From assembly GCF_030445035.2 (NCBI RefSeq), contig NC_080675.1, positions 69,642,544 through 69,706,543 on the forward strand: a DNA stretch of 64,000 nt, read 5' to 3'. The notes beneath the pieces were generated by a model. That model saw only the letters and a list, made by a program, of their open reading frames with translations, ran no database searches and was not told where the DNA came from. The stretch's first letter is position 1, and each line of letters begins with the position of its first letter. Both the position numbers and the translations under genes were made by a program. The stretch is from Dasypus novemcinctus (lineage: Eukaryota > Chordata > Mammalia > Cingulata > Dasypodidae). Positions 9,950 to 21,591 of this stretch are shown piece after piece.

Positions 9950-11508
9950 TTTTGATTGATTTTTTTTAATATTAAAAAAATTTTTAATGTCAATGTTACA
10001 AGCTACTCTGTTAACACAGAATAATAACTGGAACCATAAATTTGCTTTAGAAAGTAGTTACATTGCACCCCTTTCTTTTTGTTCATTCCTCAATCTTGAG
10101 GGATTTGGGATGACATCCACTCTGATCCCTTCAGACTAAGGGATATGAATTGTATGGGACAGAGGAATGGTACTGTTTTGCTTGCAATTGAAGATAGTCC
10201 TTGCTTTAGTTGTGGGGTTGGTCCACCATCATCATTTTGTTACTTGTTTAGGGCAGGTCTTAAGAACTGGAGAGTAAGAGTTGGCCATATATCTGCTGGG
10301 TTTCAGAGTTTAGCCAGCATAGGAACAATCCGAAAGCTTTAAGTCACTGAGAATATACTCAACAGGCGAACTGAAAATTATAGGTTCAAATAAAAGAAGT
10401 AGAAGAATCATGATTAGGGGATTTATAAGTGAGTATAACTATAATGGGGGAACAGTTTTATGTACGTTCCAAAATAGCGTCAAGCAAATGGGTGTCGATT
10501 TCATGTGCAGCATGGTCTTGCCTGTGGTGTCTGGATGTCTGTAGGGCCCTTAGGAACACTTTTGTTTGAGGCATTGTTTACTGTGGCAGTCTGAATTCTG
10601 GCTGAGACCTGCATAAGTATTACCTCTGAAATGAACTCCTGACTCAATTTGAAATCCCTAGCCATAAAAACTCTATTTTATTTGATATGTTTCCCTTTTG
10701 ATCAAGGTCTTTTTCCAAACACATTGCTGGTTAATGCGTGGAATCCTTTGATTCATCCCTGGGAGTAATGTCCCACATTGGGGGAAAGTTAGACATTTAT
10801 ACAGAGTTTGACTTAGATAGAGACCACATTTGAACAACAAGGAGGGTTTCAGGAGATAACTCTTAGGAATTCATTATAATTATGCTTAGTTTCATTATTA
10901 CCAGAATTAGGTTAATAGGTACAAGCATTAAGGTCAAGCACTTGGCTTATTAGCCTGTTTTCTTTTATTAGGCAAGACATACATATTCCAGAGATTTTGG
11001 CCATCTTATTTGAGAACATAGCAGGACTTCTCCAAGAGGGGAAGTTTAGTATTTTGTTAGCTATTCTGTGGGCCTCTATTGATCCAGGAAACATACCTAT
11101 AGCAAAAAGGACACTTTTATATCCCATATAATTATGTAACTATATAGCTTTAAAGATATTCAAAAGGTCCTGTCTGTGAGACACTTGACCATGTGCCAAT
11201 TTTACCTTCTTATCAGGTTATGATAATTGACAGGTAGAACATAATTCATATACTTGTCTTGTTTCTCATGTAAAGTTGTTGTTATTCTCCTCTTCCTCCT
11301 TTCCTCCTCCTCCTCCCCCTTCTTCTTCTGAAGAAGAACTTTTGAACTGAAGCTGGCTGTAAGTACTTTCAAAGAAGCCTCAAAGTAAAACAGTATAAAT
11401 GATAAGGAAATTTGTTTGCTTCTGTGACATACAAAATTTTTCTCAGAATAAAAATTACAACATTCCCATGTCCCCCCTATTGTTGACACTTAACATTGTT
11501 CTGGTATC
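9950..11508 (-). mobile_element. Nested antisense retroelement inside the L1 3' UTR
   Basis: The L1 3' UTR matches the copy at 59 kb on either side of this block but not within it. The block starts with a T-run (antisense poly(A)) and is flanked by TTTGTAACAAAT (9938-9949) and TTTGTTACAAAT (11509-11520), 11 of 12 identical, a plausible target duplication. It shares a segment with 6345-6833. Low-complexity CT-rich sequence at 11288-11327 lies inside. The class is unknown; it has no recognisable reading frame. Confidence 0.5.
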
Positions 11509-13578
11509 TTTGTTACAAATGATGCAAAAATGTTAAAATATTATGTTTAATTATAGTCCATATTTTCCTTTAGGTGTATATTTCCCCATATACTACCCTA
11601 TTATTAACACCTTGTATTTGTGACATATTTTTGTTACAGATTCTGAAAGAACATTCTTATTTGTATTTTTAACCACAATTCTCATCCACCATGTGGCTCA
11701 CCGTGTTATACAAATCCATGTTTTATGCTCTAGTTTTCCTTCTAGTAATATATATAACCCAAAACACCCACTTTCAATCATGTTCACTACACTTAATTCA
11801 GCATTATTTATTAGTACTTGATAATGTGCTACTGTCACCTCTGCCCAGTTCCAACCAATTACAATCTAACTAATTATAAATTCTGCACAGTTTAAGCATC
11901 AGCTCCCCATTCTCTACATCCATTCTATCTCCTGGTAACCTATCTTCTAGATTCTATGGTTATTAGTTTGCATATTATAATTAGTTCACAGTAATGAGGT
12001 CATGAAATATTTGTTCTTTTTTTGTTCTGGCTTATTTCAATCCACATAAGGTCCTTGAGGTTCATCCATGTTGTTATATGCATCAGACCTTCTTTCCTTC
12101 TTTCAGCTGAGTAAAATTTCATCATATGTATATACTACATTTTATTTATTCATTCATCTGTTGATAGACATCTGGGTTGTTTCCAACTTTGGATATTGTG
12201 AATAATACTGCTATGACCATCAGTGTGCAGATATTTGTTTGTGTCACTGCTCCCAGTTCTTCTGGGTATATACCTAGGTATTGCCAGACCCCATGGCAAG
12301 TCTATATTCAACTTCATTAGGAAATGTCAAACAGTCCTCCACTGTAAATAAGTGTTTCTCTTTCTTCATATCCTCTCCGACATTTAGTTTTCTGACTTTT
12401 TAATAGTGGCCAGTGCAATTGCTGTAAATGGTATATCGTTGTAGTTTTGATTTGGATTTCCCTAATCGCTAGTGATGTTGGACATTTTTTCCATTTGTTT
12501 CTTTGCCACTTGTATTTCTTCTTTGGACAGTTGTTTTTTCAAGTCTTTTGCCCATTTTTAAATCAGATACCTTTCTTTTTATTGTTGAGTTGTATGATCC
12601 TTATATATCATGGATAGTAAACCCTTATTAGATAAGTGAATGCTAAATATTTTCTCCCATTGAGTTGGCTGCCTTTTTACCCTTTTGAAAAGTCCTTTGT
12701 GGTGTAAAAGTATTGAAGTTTGAGGAGGTCCCATTTATCTATTTTTTCTTTTGTTGCTTGTGATTTGGGCATAAGGTTTAAGAGACTACTACCTGCCACA
12801 AAATCTTGAAGATGTTTTCCTACATTTTCTTTTAGGAGTTTTATGGTGTTGTTTTAAATAAATACATATGTTTTTATATTTAATTCCTTGATCCATTTTG
12901 AGTTAATTTTTGGATAAGGTATTATGAGATAAGGGTCTTCTTTCTTTTTTTTTGGATATGGCTATGCAGTTCTCTCAGCACCTTTTGTTGAATAGGCTGT
13001 TTAGGCATAGCTGGGTGAGCTTAACAGCCCTTGTCAAAAATTGCTTGACTGTAGATGTGAGGATCAATTTCTGAGTTCTCGATTTGGTTTCATCAGACAA
13101 TCTGTCTGTCCTTATGCTGGTACCATGCTGTTTGTTTTTTACAAGTGTAGCTAAGTAATAAGCCTTAAAGTCAGGAAGTGAGAGTCTTCCATCTTCATTC
13201 TTCTTTTTTTAAGATTTTTTTTTTTTTGCTATTCAGGGCCCCTAACCCTTCTAAATAAATTTTATTATTGGCTTTTTGATTTCTGCAAAAAAGGTTGTTG
13301 GGATTTTTATTGAGATTGCATTGAATCTATAAATCAGTGTGGGTAGAATTGACATACTAATGATATTTAGCCTTCCAATTCATGAATATGGAATTTCCTT
13401 CCATTTGTTTAGTCTTCTTCAGTTTCTTTTAGCAGTGTTTTATAGTTTTTTCAATATAGGTCTTTTATGTCTTTGTTTAAATTTATTCCTAAATATTTGC
13501 TTGTTTAAGCAACTATCATAAATAGAATACTTTTTCTGATTTCCTCCTCAGATTGCACATCTGTAGGGTATAGAAATG

Positions 13579-13893
13579 TTATTGATTTTTGTATACTAAT
13601 TTTGTATCTTGCCACTTTATGTACTTGTCCACTAATTCTAGTAGCTTTGTTGTGGATTTTTCAGGATTTTCTAGATATAGGATCATGCCAGCAATGAATA
13701 GTGAAAATTTTACTTCTTCCTTTCCTAATTGGGTGACTTTTATTTCTTTATCTAGCCTTATTGCTTTAGCTAGAACTTCTAGCACAATACTGAATAATAA
13801 TGATGACAGTGAGCATCTGTGTCTTGGTCCTGATTTTAGTGGGAAAGCTTTCAATTTTTCACCATTGAGTACAATGCTACCGTAGGTTTTCAT
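13579..13893 (-). pseudogene. L1 ORF2 reverse-transcriptase palm fragment, catalytic site lost
   Basis: This 104-residue open piece is L1 [15 protein letters not shown], then [20 protein letters not shown], then [11 protein letters not shown]. The catalytic FADD box, present as such in the copy at 61624-61635, reads FIAG here (13687-13698), so both conserved aspartates are gone. The frame is closed on both sides. It belongs to the antisense L1 spanning 9670-15125. Confidence 0.9.
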
Positions 13894-15543
13894 ATATGCA
13901 TTTCACAATATTGAGAAAACTTCTTTCTATTCCTATCTTTTGGAATGTTTTTTATCAATAAAGGGTGCTGTATTTTGTCAAATGCCTTTTCTGTATCAAT
14001 TGAGAGGCTCATGTTATTTTCCTTCCTCAGTTTACCAATGTGGCTTATTACACTAATTGATTTTCTTATGTTGAACCACCCTTGCCTATGTGGTATAAAA
14101 CCTGCTTGATTGTGGTCTAAAATTCATTTAATGTGTTTTTGGGTTCTGTTTGCAAGAATTTTATTGAAGATTTTTGCATCTATATTCATTAGAGATATTG
14201 GTTGGTAATTTTCTTTTCTTTATAGGATCTTTATCTGGGTTGGTATTAGGGTGATGTTGGTTTCATAGAATGAGTTTGGCAGCATTCTTTCCTGTTAATC
14301 TTTTTGCAAGAGCTTGAGCAAATTTGGTATTAATTAACCTTTGAATGGTTGGTAGAATTGACCTGTGAAGCCATTTAGTCCCAGGCCTTTCATTTTTGGG
14401 AGGTTTTTGATGACTGTTTCAATCTCTTCACTTGTGATTGGTTTGTTGAGGTATTCTATTTTTTCTAAAGTCAGTTTAGGTGGTTTACGTGTTTCCAAGA
14501 ATTTGTCCATCTCATTTACCCTTTCTAGTTTCTTGACATACAGTTGTTCGTAGTATACTCTTATGATCTCTCTTATTTCTATGGCATCATTGGTAATGCC
14601 CTCCTCTCATTTCTGATTTTATCTATTTGTGTCTTTCTTTTTTTTTCTTTGTCATTATAGCTAAGTGTTTGTCGATTTGGTTGATCTCAAAGAATCAACT
14701 TTTGGTTTTGTTGATTCTCTAGGTTGTTTGTTTGGTTTTGTTCTCAATTTCATTGATTTCTACTCTGATATTTACTATTTCTTTCCTTTGGCTTGGTTTG
14801 GAATTAGTTGCTCCTCTTTTTCTAGTTTTTCCAGGTGTGGGAAGATCATCAATTTTAGTTCATTCTTCTTTTTTAATGTAAGCATTGATGTCTATAAATT
14901 TCCATCTAAGCACTGCCTTTGCCATGTCCATAGGTTTTGTTATTGGGTTCTCATTTTAATTCATCTCAAGATATTTGCTGAATCTTCTTCCAGTTTCTTC
15001 TTTGACTCACTGATTGTTTAAGTGTGTGTTGTCTAATCTCCATATACTTATGAATTTTCTCTTTTTCTGTTCATTATTGATTTCCAGCTTCATTCTATTA
15101 TGATCTGAGAAAGCATATTACAAAATTGAATTGTTTGGTTTTTTTTATTTTTGAGTTGAAGGATTTCTCTCCCTATATACGCTGGATATTAGATTGCTAT
15201 TGGGTATGTGGTTTCCAAGGTTTTTTCCTATTGAGTATGCTGCCTTTTCACTTTCTTGACAAACTTGTTTGAAGCATAAATGTTTTAAATTTTGAGAAAA
15301 TTGTATTTATCTACTTTTCCATCTGTTGCTCATGCTTTGGTATAAAGTTTGTGATACTGTTCCTACCACAAGATATCAAAAATGCATCCCTACATTTTCT
15401 CCTAGGAAATTTATGGTCCTGGCTCTTAGATTTCAGTCTTTGATCCATCTTGAGTTATTTTTGTATATAATGTGAGATAGGAGTCCTTTTTCATTCTTTT
15501 GGATATCAATATCCAGTTTTCCCAGTACCATTTGTTGAAGAGA

Positions 15544-15750
15544 TTATTCTCTCCCAGTTGGGTGGATTTCGTGGCCTTGCCAAATATCAGTTGGCTGTAG
15601 ATGTGAAGGTCTATTTCTGAACTCTATTTGGTTCTGTTGGTCAATATTTCTATCCTTATGCCAATACCATGTTGTTTTGACCACTGTATCTTTGTAATAT
15701 GCTTTAAAGTCAGATAGTGTATATCTTCCATCTTTGAATTTCTTTTTCAA
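15544..15750 (-). pseudogene. L1 ORF2 post-RT fragment
   Basis: A 68-residue open piece with the typical L1 post-RT motif [20 protein letters not shown] followed by [12 protein letters not shown]. It aligns with the equivalent piece at 61055-61240. In functional L1 this region lies between the RT and the C-terminal cysteine-rich segment of ORF2p. The rest of the frame is disrupted. Confidence 0.88.
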
Positions 15751-17102
15751 GATATTTTTGGGTATTTGGGGCCCATTAACCTTCCAAATAAATTTGGTAA
15801 TAGACTTTCCATTTCTATTAAAAAAGGTTCTTGGAATTTTTACAGGTATTGCATTGAATCAACTTGGGTGGAATTGACATCCTAATGATATTTACTCTTC
15901 CAATCCATGAACATGGAATATACTTCCATTATTTTAGGTCTTCTTTGGTTCCTTTTAGCAATGTGTTTAGTTCTCTGTGGACAAGCCATTTACATCCTTA
16001 GTTCAATATGTTCTTAGATATTTGATTCTTTTAGTTACTATTGTAAATGGATTTTTTTTTTTTACCACTTCCTCAGATTGATCACTACTACTATAAAAAA
16101 CACAACTGATATTTGCATGTTGATTTTGCTCACCTTGTTTATAGCTCTAGGAGTTTTGTTGTAGATTTTCTGGGACTTTCTATATATAAGATCATTTCAT
16201 CTGTTAATAATGAAAGTATTACTTCTTCCCTTCCAATTTGAATGCCTTTTACCTCTTTTTCTTGCCTAGTTACTCTGGCAGGAACTTCTAACACAATGTT
16301 GAATAAGAGTGGTGACAGCGGGCATCCTTGTCTTGTGCATAGTCTTAGAGGGAAGCTTTTCTGTCTTTCACCATTGAGTATGATGTTAGTTGTGGTTTTT
16401 CCTATATGTCTTTTATTGTGTCAAGGAAATTTCCTTCTATTCCGATTTTTCTAAGTGTTTTTACCAAGAAAGGATGTGGGATTTTGTTAAATGCCTTTTC
16501 TTATTGATAGAGATGACCATGTGATTTTTTTCTCTTCAATTTGTTAATGTGATATATTACATGAATTTATTTTCTTATGATGAACCACCCATACATACCT
16601 GTGATAAACCCACTTGCTCATAGTATGTAATTATTTTAATGTGTTGTTCAATTTGCAAGTATATAGTTGAGTATTTTTGCGTCTCAATCCATTAGAAATA
16701 TTGGTCTTTTTTTTTTTTTTGTTAATATCTTTATCTGGTTTTGATATTTAGGGTAATGTTGGCTTTTTAGAATGAGTTAGGTAATTTTCTCACCTTTTTG
16801 ATTTTTGGGGGGAAGATTTTTAGCAGGATTTTCATTAATTCTTCTTGGAATGATTTGAAGAATTCACCTCTGAAGCCATCTGGTCCTGTGCTTTTCTTTT
16901 TTGGTAAGTTTTGATGACTGATTGAATCTTCTTAATTGTGATCCTTCTTATTTCTGTGGTTTCAGTGTAATATTCCTGCTCTCATTTTAGATTTTTAAGT
17001 TTGCTTCTTCTCCCCACTTTTTTTTTTTTTTGTCAGCCTAGCTAATGGTTTGTCCATTTTACTAAAGGTCTCAAAATAACAGCTTTGTTGTTGTTTTTTT
17101 CT

Positions 17103-17531
17103 TTATTTTCTTACTCTCAATTTTATTTCTGCTCTAATCTTTATTGTTTCTTCCCTTCTTGCTTTGGTATTAGTTTGCTGTTCTTTAACTAGTTCCTCCA
17201 GGTGTGCAGTTAGGCATTTGATTTTTACTCTTTTTTTTTTTTTCATGTAGACTTTTAGGGTTATAAATTTCCCCCTTAACACTGTCTTTACTACATACAG
17301 GTTTTTATATAGTATTCTCATTTTCATTTTCTCAAGATAGTTACTGATCTCTCTTGCAATTCTCCTTTGATTCACCGATTGTTTTAGAGTGTGTTGCTTA
17401 ATTATATTTGTGAATTTTTCATTACTCCATCCATTAATGTTTTCCAGCTTCATTCTGTTGTGGAGAGCAAATGTCTTTTCTATAATTTCAATCTTTCTGA
17501 ATGTACTGAGACTTGTTCTTTGACCTAACAT
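17103..17531 (-). pseudogene. L1 ORF2 linker between endonuclease and RT
   Basis: This 142-residue piece, the longest L1 ORF2 open frame in the window, has the linker signature: NRMKLENINGWSNEKFTNII, then NQRRIAREISNYLEKMKMRI, then VLRGKFITLKVYMKKKKR and LTAHLEELVKEQQTNTKAR. It precedes the RT fingers in ORF2p. The reading frame shifts where it meets the endonuclease piece (17525-17851). Confidence 0.88.
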
Positions 17532-17851
17532 ATAGTGTCTTCCAGAGAATATCCATCAGTACTTGAGACGAATGTATATCCTGCAGTTCTGGCATGCAAT
17601 GTTCTGTATATGTCTGTTATTTCTACTTCATTTATCCTATTATTCAAGTTCTCTGTTTCCTCACTGATTTTCTGTTTGCATGTTTGATCTATTGCTGACA
17701 GCAGAGTATTGAAGTCTCCAGTTACTATTGTAGAGATGTCTATTTTCCCTCTCAGTTTTGTGTTTGTCTCATGTATTTTGGGGTACCCTGGCTGGGTGCA
17801 TAAATATTTGTAATTGTTTTTTCTTCTTGGAAGGCTGTTCTTATTATTCAT
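17525..17851 (-). pseudogene. L1 ORF2 apurinic-type endonuclease fragment, degraded
   Basis: A 108-residue open piece contains the endonuclease motif VTGDFNT at residues 43-49, followed by LSAIDQTCKQKISEETENLN and TDIYRTLHARTAGYTFVSS. The GDFN aspartate/asparagine pair is catalytic in L1 and AP endonucleases. The downstream region that should carry the SRIDHI-type motif reads TDGYSLEDTIC, so the catalytic histidine box is lost. It is the only endonuclease relic recognisable at protein level in the window. Confidence 0.8.
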
Positions 17852-18257
17852 ATATACTGTCCTTCTTTGTCTCTATGACAATTTTGCATATAAAGTCTAT
17901 TTTGTCTGATATTTGTATTGTTACCACAGTTCTTTTTTGGTTACTATTTTTGTGGAATACCATTTTCCAACCTTGCACTTCCAACCTTCTTGTGTCCTTG
18001 GGTCTAAGGTGAGTCTCTTATAAACAGCCAATAAAAGGATCACATTTTTTATTATCCATTCTGTCAATCTATATCTCTTGATTTGGGGAGTTTTATCCAT
18101 TACTCTTCAATGTTATTATACTGTAATAACTGTATATACTATTATACTGTAATGGTAGTATTTACTTCAAGCATTTTATCCTTAGGCTTTTATATATCAA
18201 ATCTTATTTTTATCTCACTTTTTATGCTTTTAGTTACACTCACTAATCATCTTCATT

Positions 18258-18458
18258 TTATACACACTCCTCCAAATATCTCTCCTCTTTTTTTCTTCCT
18301 GCCTGCAGAACTTCCTTTAGTGTTTCTTGTAGGACAGGTCTCATTTTCATGAATTCCCTCAGTTTCTGTTTATCTGTGGATATTTTAATCCTTCTCTCAT
18401 TTGTGAAGGTCAGCGTTGCAGGATACAGAATTTTTGATGGGCAATTTTTCCCTTTCAC
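18258..18458 (-). pseudogene. L1 ORF1 C-terminal end
   Basis: A 66-residue piece with the ORF1p C-terminal-domain ending: SKILYPATLTFTNERRIK, then DKQKLREFMKMRPVLQETLK and EVLQAGRKKEER. The rest of ORF1 lies beyond the solo LTR inserted 45 bases away at 18504. Its position fixes the ORF1-ORF2 boundary of this L1 at about 18250. Confidence 0.85.
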
Positions 18459-18503
18459 TACTTTAAATATGTCATACTACTGCCTTCTTGCTGCCATGTT
18501 TCT

Positions 18504-18908
18504 TGTGGGGAGCCCACCCTCTGTGAGGTCTGTTTACAACCTCCTACAGCATGGCGAATCTCATTTTTACTACAGCCCTGCCCCGCCACTTCCTTCTTCT
18601 TCCTTGTTTCTTTGTTCTCCCCTTCCCGCCACAACTCTGGTGACCACAGCAGGCACACATGCGCAAGATGCGAAACTCTGCAGACCCGGCACGAACTTTC
18701 AGCCAATCCCCTCCTTGGACGTCTGCCACCCGCAAAACCAGCCTACCACCTATGGATATGCTCCCTTCCCTCAGTATAAATTCCCATGTTCTACCCTCAA
18801 TAAACGAGGCTTGATCAGAACCTTGTCTTGCCTCCATTCTTCTCTCGACTCCTGCCCCAGCCCGCTTCTTCCCACAGGTCCCTGGACTGGCCCCCGCCAG
18901 CTTGGGCA
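18504..18908 (+). mobile_element. Solo LTR of an endogenous retrovirus (class II/betaretrovirus-like), 405 bp
   Basis: The block starts TGTGGGGAGCCC, ends GCTTGGGCA (TG...CA), and is bracketed by a perfect 6-bp duplication GTTTCT at 18498-18503 and 18909-18914. L1 ORF1 sequence resumes immediately on both sides. Inside are a TATA box TATAAA at 18775-18780 and a poly(A) signal AATAAA at 18799-18804. A TGTGGGGAGC-type start plus a 6-bp duplication suggests a class II (ERVK/IAP-like) LTR. There is no internal retroviral sequence, so this is the product of LTR-LTR recombination. It is GC-richer than its surroundings. Confidence 0.9.
18775..18804 (+). promoter_or_regulatory. LTR TATA box and closely following poly(A) signal
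   Basis: TATAAA at 18775 and AATAAA at 18799 are 24 bases apart, so transcription would start at or just past the poly(A) signal. That implies a very short R region with the signal near the U3/R border. Confidence 0.6.
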
Positions 18909-19665
18909 GTTTCTTATGATAAATCAGTACGTAATCTTATTCAGCATCACTTGTATGTGATGGATCACCTTCCTCTGGTACTTTCAGGATTATCTCTTTA
19001 TCTTCGGCATTTGACAATCTGATTAGTATATGTCTCAGTAATTCTGTAAGTATTTATTCTGTTTGTCATACACTTCACTTACTGGACGTATATATCCTTG
19101 CCCTTCGTAAGAATTGGGCAATTTTTGGTCATTTACTCAGACTCCTTCAGCCCCTTTACTCTTCTTTCTCCCTCTGGGACAAGTATGTTTGTGGGCTCCA
19201 TGCTTCTATTCATGTCCCTGACCCTGCTCATTTTTTTCCCCGCTTTTTCTCTGTTTTTCTATCTGCATGATTGTGTGTCATATCTTCTAATTCACTATTC
19301 CTTTCTTCTATTCAAATTCTACTGTATTTTTAATACCTTCTATTGTGACTTTCATTACCATAAAATGTTATTTTCCTTTGGATGTTTACAAATTCTTTAT
19401 GCTCCCACATTGCCTTCTTAATATCCTTTATCTCTTTGCTAATCTCCCTTGAATTGACTTAGGAGATTTGTTTGGACATGTTTGTTTGTTTGTTTTTTCC
19501 TTTGACTGGGCCATTCTTTCCTTTTCTTAGTTGTATGACTTGTAAATGTTAATAATATCTAGGCATCTGATTATCTTGGTATATTTACTCTGATTGTCAG
19601 TTTCTTTCTCTTGCCCCTGCTTCCCCCTGCTGCTTCCCTCTGCACAGCGCAAGGCCTCTTCTCAT

Positions 19666-20776
19666 TCATTTGATTATAGTGTCAAGAATCAATATGAGAT
19701 ATTTTATAGTATTGAGTAAAAATAAAGCCATAAATCAGAAAGATATTAATATAAATATCCAGAAATGCTATGTATCTGAAATAGAATCTCACTTTTTAAA
19801 TAATCCATGTTTTTCCTCTTGAAACAAGATGTACCCTTTCTCATATTTTAAAATCCTCTAAGGGCTATGGGACAATTATTGCTTGTTCCATTGGCCTATT
19901 GAGTTATATGACTATATCACTCTGTTTTATTTCAGCTACATATCATGTTTTGATATCATGATTATTTTTTATCACTATTTCAGATGTTTTATAGCTTTAT
20001 TTTCTTGCTTAGTTTTCCATGAACACATATGTAGTTGTAGAAATGTCTTGTTAATTTTCTTGAACTTATGCTAATTTCTTTCCTTTACTATAAGGGAAAA
20101 TTTCAATGTTTTAATGGTTAATCATGTATCAAAAAACATGGCAAATCTTTCCATTCATTTGCATCATGTAATCTTACACATGTAGGAGTATATAATTATT
20201 TCCATATAGAATTCATTTATTTTTGTTAATATTAAGATAGTTTATTATTTGAGTTACTATTTTAATGGGATCTTTTCTTTCAAATATACCATTTTCAACA
20301 TGTAACAGTTATTGCCCATTAGTTAATTTTATAAATAACCATATTGCTACTTTTTCTTACAGCTTTGTGACAACTAGGTAGCATTTTGGCAAAATAAATG
20401 TGGTTAGGCCCATGTCTCTCACCAAACATTGGGATACATTCCATATTGCTTAAATATTTAAATGTGAAAAATAAAACCACAATAGCACTAAGCATACATG
20501 TGGGAAAATTATTTTTAAACATTTTAAATATTGTAGTGGGGAAATACATTCCTAAAGACATAAAATATTAATATCTTAAACTACACAAATATGCACATTC
20601 TCCAAAGTAAAAACTATTGCAAGCAAAGATGAAGGATAATTTAAGAAAAAAAATTACAATTTATATCATAGTAAATGTTAGTTTTCCCAGTCCTTAAAAC
20701 TTTTCTGTGAATCAAGAAAGATAAAAAAAAAACAAAAAACTAATCACCAAATACAAAAGCATCAAATAATATGAAT
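19666..20776. other. No gene seen; AT-rich sequence
   Basis: About 1.1 kb with no recognisable repeat or coding potential. Confidence 0.4.
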
Positions 20777-20790
20777 AAAGAATTCACAGG

Positions 20791-21163
20791 GAAACGGACT
20801 TTGGCCCAGTGGTTAGGGCGTCCGTCTACCAAATGGGAGGCCCGCGGTTCAAGCCCCGGGCCTCCTTGACCCGCGTGGAGCTGGCCCATGCGCAGTGCTG
20901 ATGCGCGCAAGGAGTTCCGTGCCACACAGGGGTGTCCCCCGCGTAGGGGAGCCCCACGTGCAGGGAGTGCACCCATAAGGAGAGCCGCCCAGCGCGAAGG
21001 AGGGAGCAGCCTGCCGAGGAATGGCGCCGCCCACACTTCCCGTGCCGCTGATGACAACAGAAGCAGACAAAGAAACAAGACGCAGCAAAAAGACACAGAA
21101 AACAGACAACCGGTGGAGGGGAGGGGAATTAAATAAATAAAAAATAAATCTTTAAAAAAAAAA
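20791..21163 (+). mobile_element. tRNA-derived SINE (DAS-like), full length, least-decayed copy
   Basis: A perfect 14-bp target duplication, AAAGAATTCACAGG, lies at 20777-20790 and 21164-21177. The A box is TGGCCCAGTGG (20802-20812) and the B box GGTTCAAGCCC (20846-20856). Many CpGs are retained (GCGTCCGTCTACC, CCCGCGGTTC, CCCCGCGTAGG). The tail has AATAAA repeats, TCTTT at 21149-21153 and an A-run. This looks like the youngest insertion in the window and a candidate for presence/absence polymorphism. Confidence 0.93.
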
Positions 21164-21177
21164 AAAGAATTCACAGG

Positions 21178-21591
21178 CAAAATAATCTTTAAGTGTTGCC
21201 TAAATATTTGATAATGGTACTAAATATCACTTCAATTTAGAAAAATGCAAATCAATCTTATTATGATATTATTTTCTTAACATCAGATAGCTGAAGATCA
21301 AGAAAACTGAAAACACTCTTTTTTGACGATTTTTTTGAGGGAAAACTCACCCTCAAATATTATTGATGAAAGTATCAGTTAATGTAATTTTTTAAGAATG
21401 TATTTTGGAAAACCAATTCAGATTATAACTATACACTTTTGATCTGAAATTCTAGGAATTTTTATATATTTTCTACTCATTATAGCACTTTTTAAATAGC
21501 TAACGGTTGAAATAATGTAAATGTTCCCTAACAGGAGCTTAGTTAAATAAGTTATAGATCAAATGTTTGAGTACAATATAGTATTACACAG
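21178..21591. other. No gene seen
   Basis: AT-rich sequence between a SINE and an LTR-like element. Confidence 0.35.

Larger units (their letters stand above)
9670..15125 (-). mobile_element. Antisense L1, 3' UTR and C-terminal two thirds of ORF2, 5'-truncated
   Basis: On the minus strand this is an L1 from the EN-RT linker (about 15120) through RT, post-RT and a long 3' UTR (about 12900 to 9670). The 3' end, with AAGTTGTGAACTTACAAAAC at 9731-9750, is shared with the L1 ending at 59050. A second retroelement, 9950-11508, interrupts the 3' UTR. Near 15125 the match stops and a second L1 segment begins with an overlapping part of the same ORF2, so this is a truncated or recombined copy. Confidence 0.85.
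15130..19665 (-). mobile_element. Second antisense L1 segment: ORF1 and ORF2, lacking its 3' end
   Basis: On the minus strand: 5' region and ORF1 (about 19665-18260), endonuclease (about 18250-17525), linker (17531-17103), RT and post-RT (about 17000-15200). It is the only L1 here in which ORF1, endonuclease, RT and post-RT are colinear. It stops near the ORF2 end, where GAGTTGAAGG lies next to a T-run, and lacks the 3' UTR. The downstream neighbour repeats the same ORF2 part, so 15160-17470 and 12590-15110 form a diverged direct repeat. A solo LTR interrupts ORF1 at 18504-18908. Confidence 0.85.

Noticed and set aside
18349..18960. 203-residue plus-strand open frame
   Set aside because: It crosses L1 antisense sequence and the solo LTR, whose boundaries are set by a target duplication; no protein similarity.
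20888..21136. Long frames across GC-rich sequence
   Set aside because: They fall entirely within the SINE and recur in its other copies.
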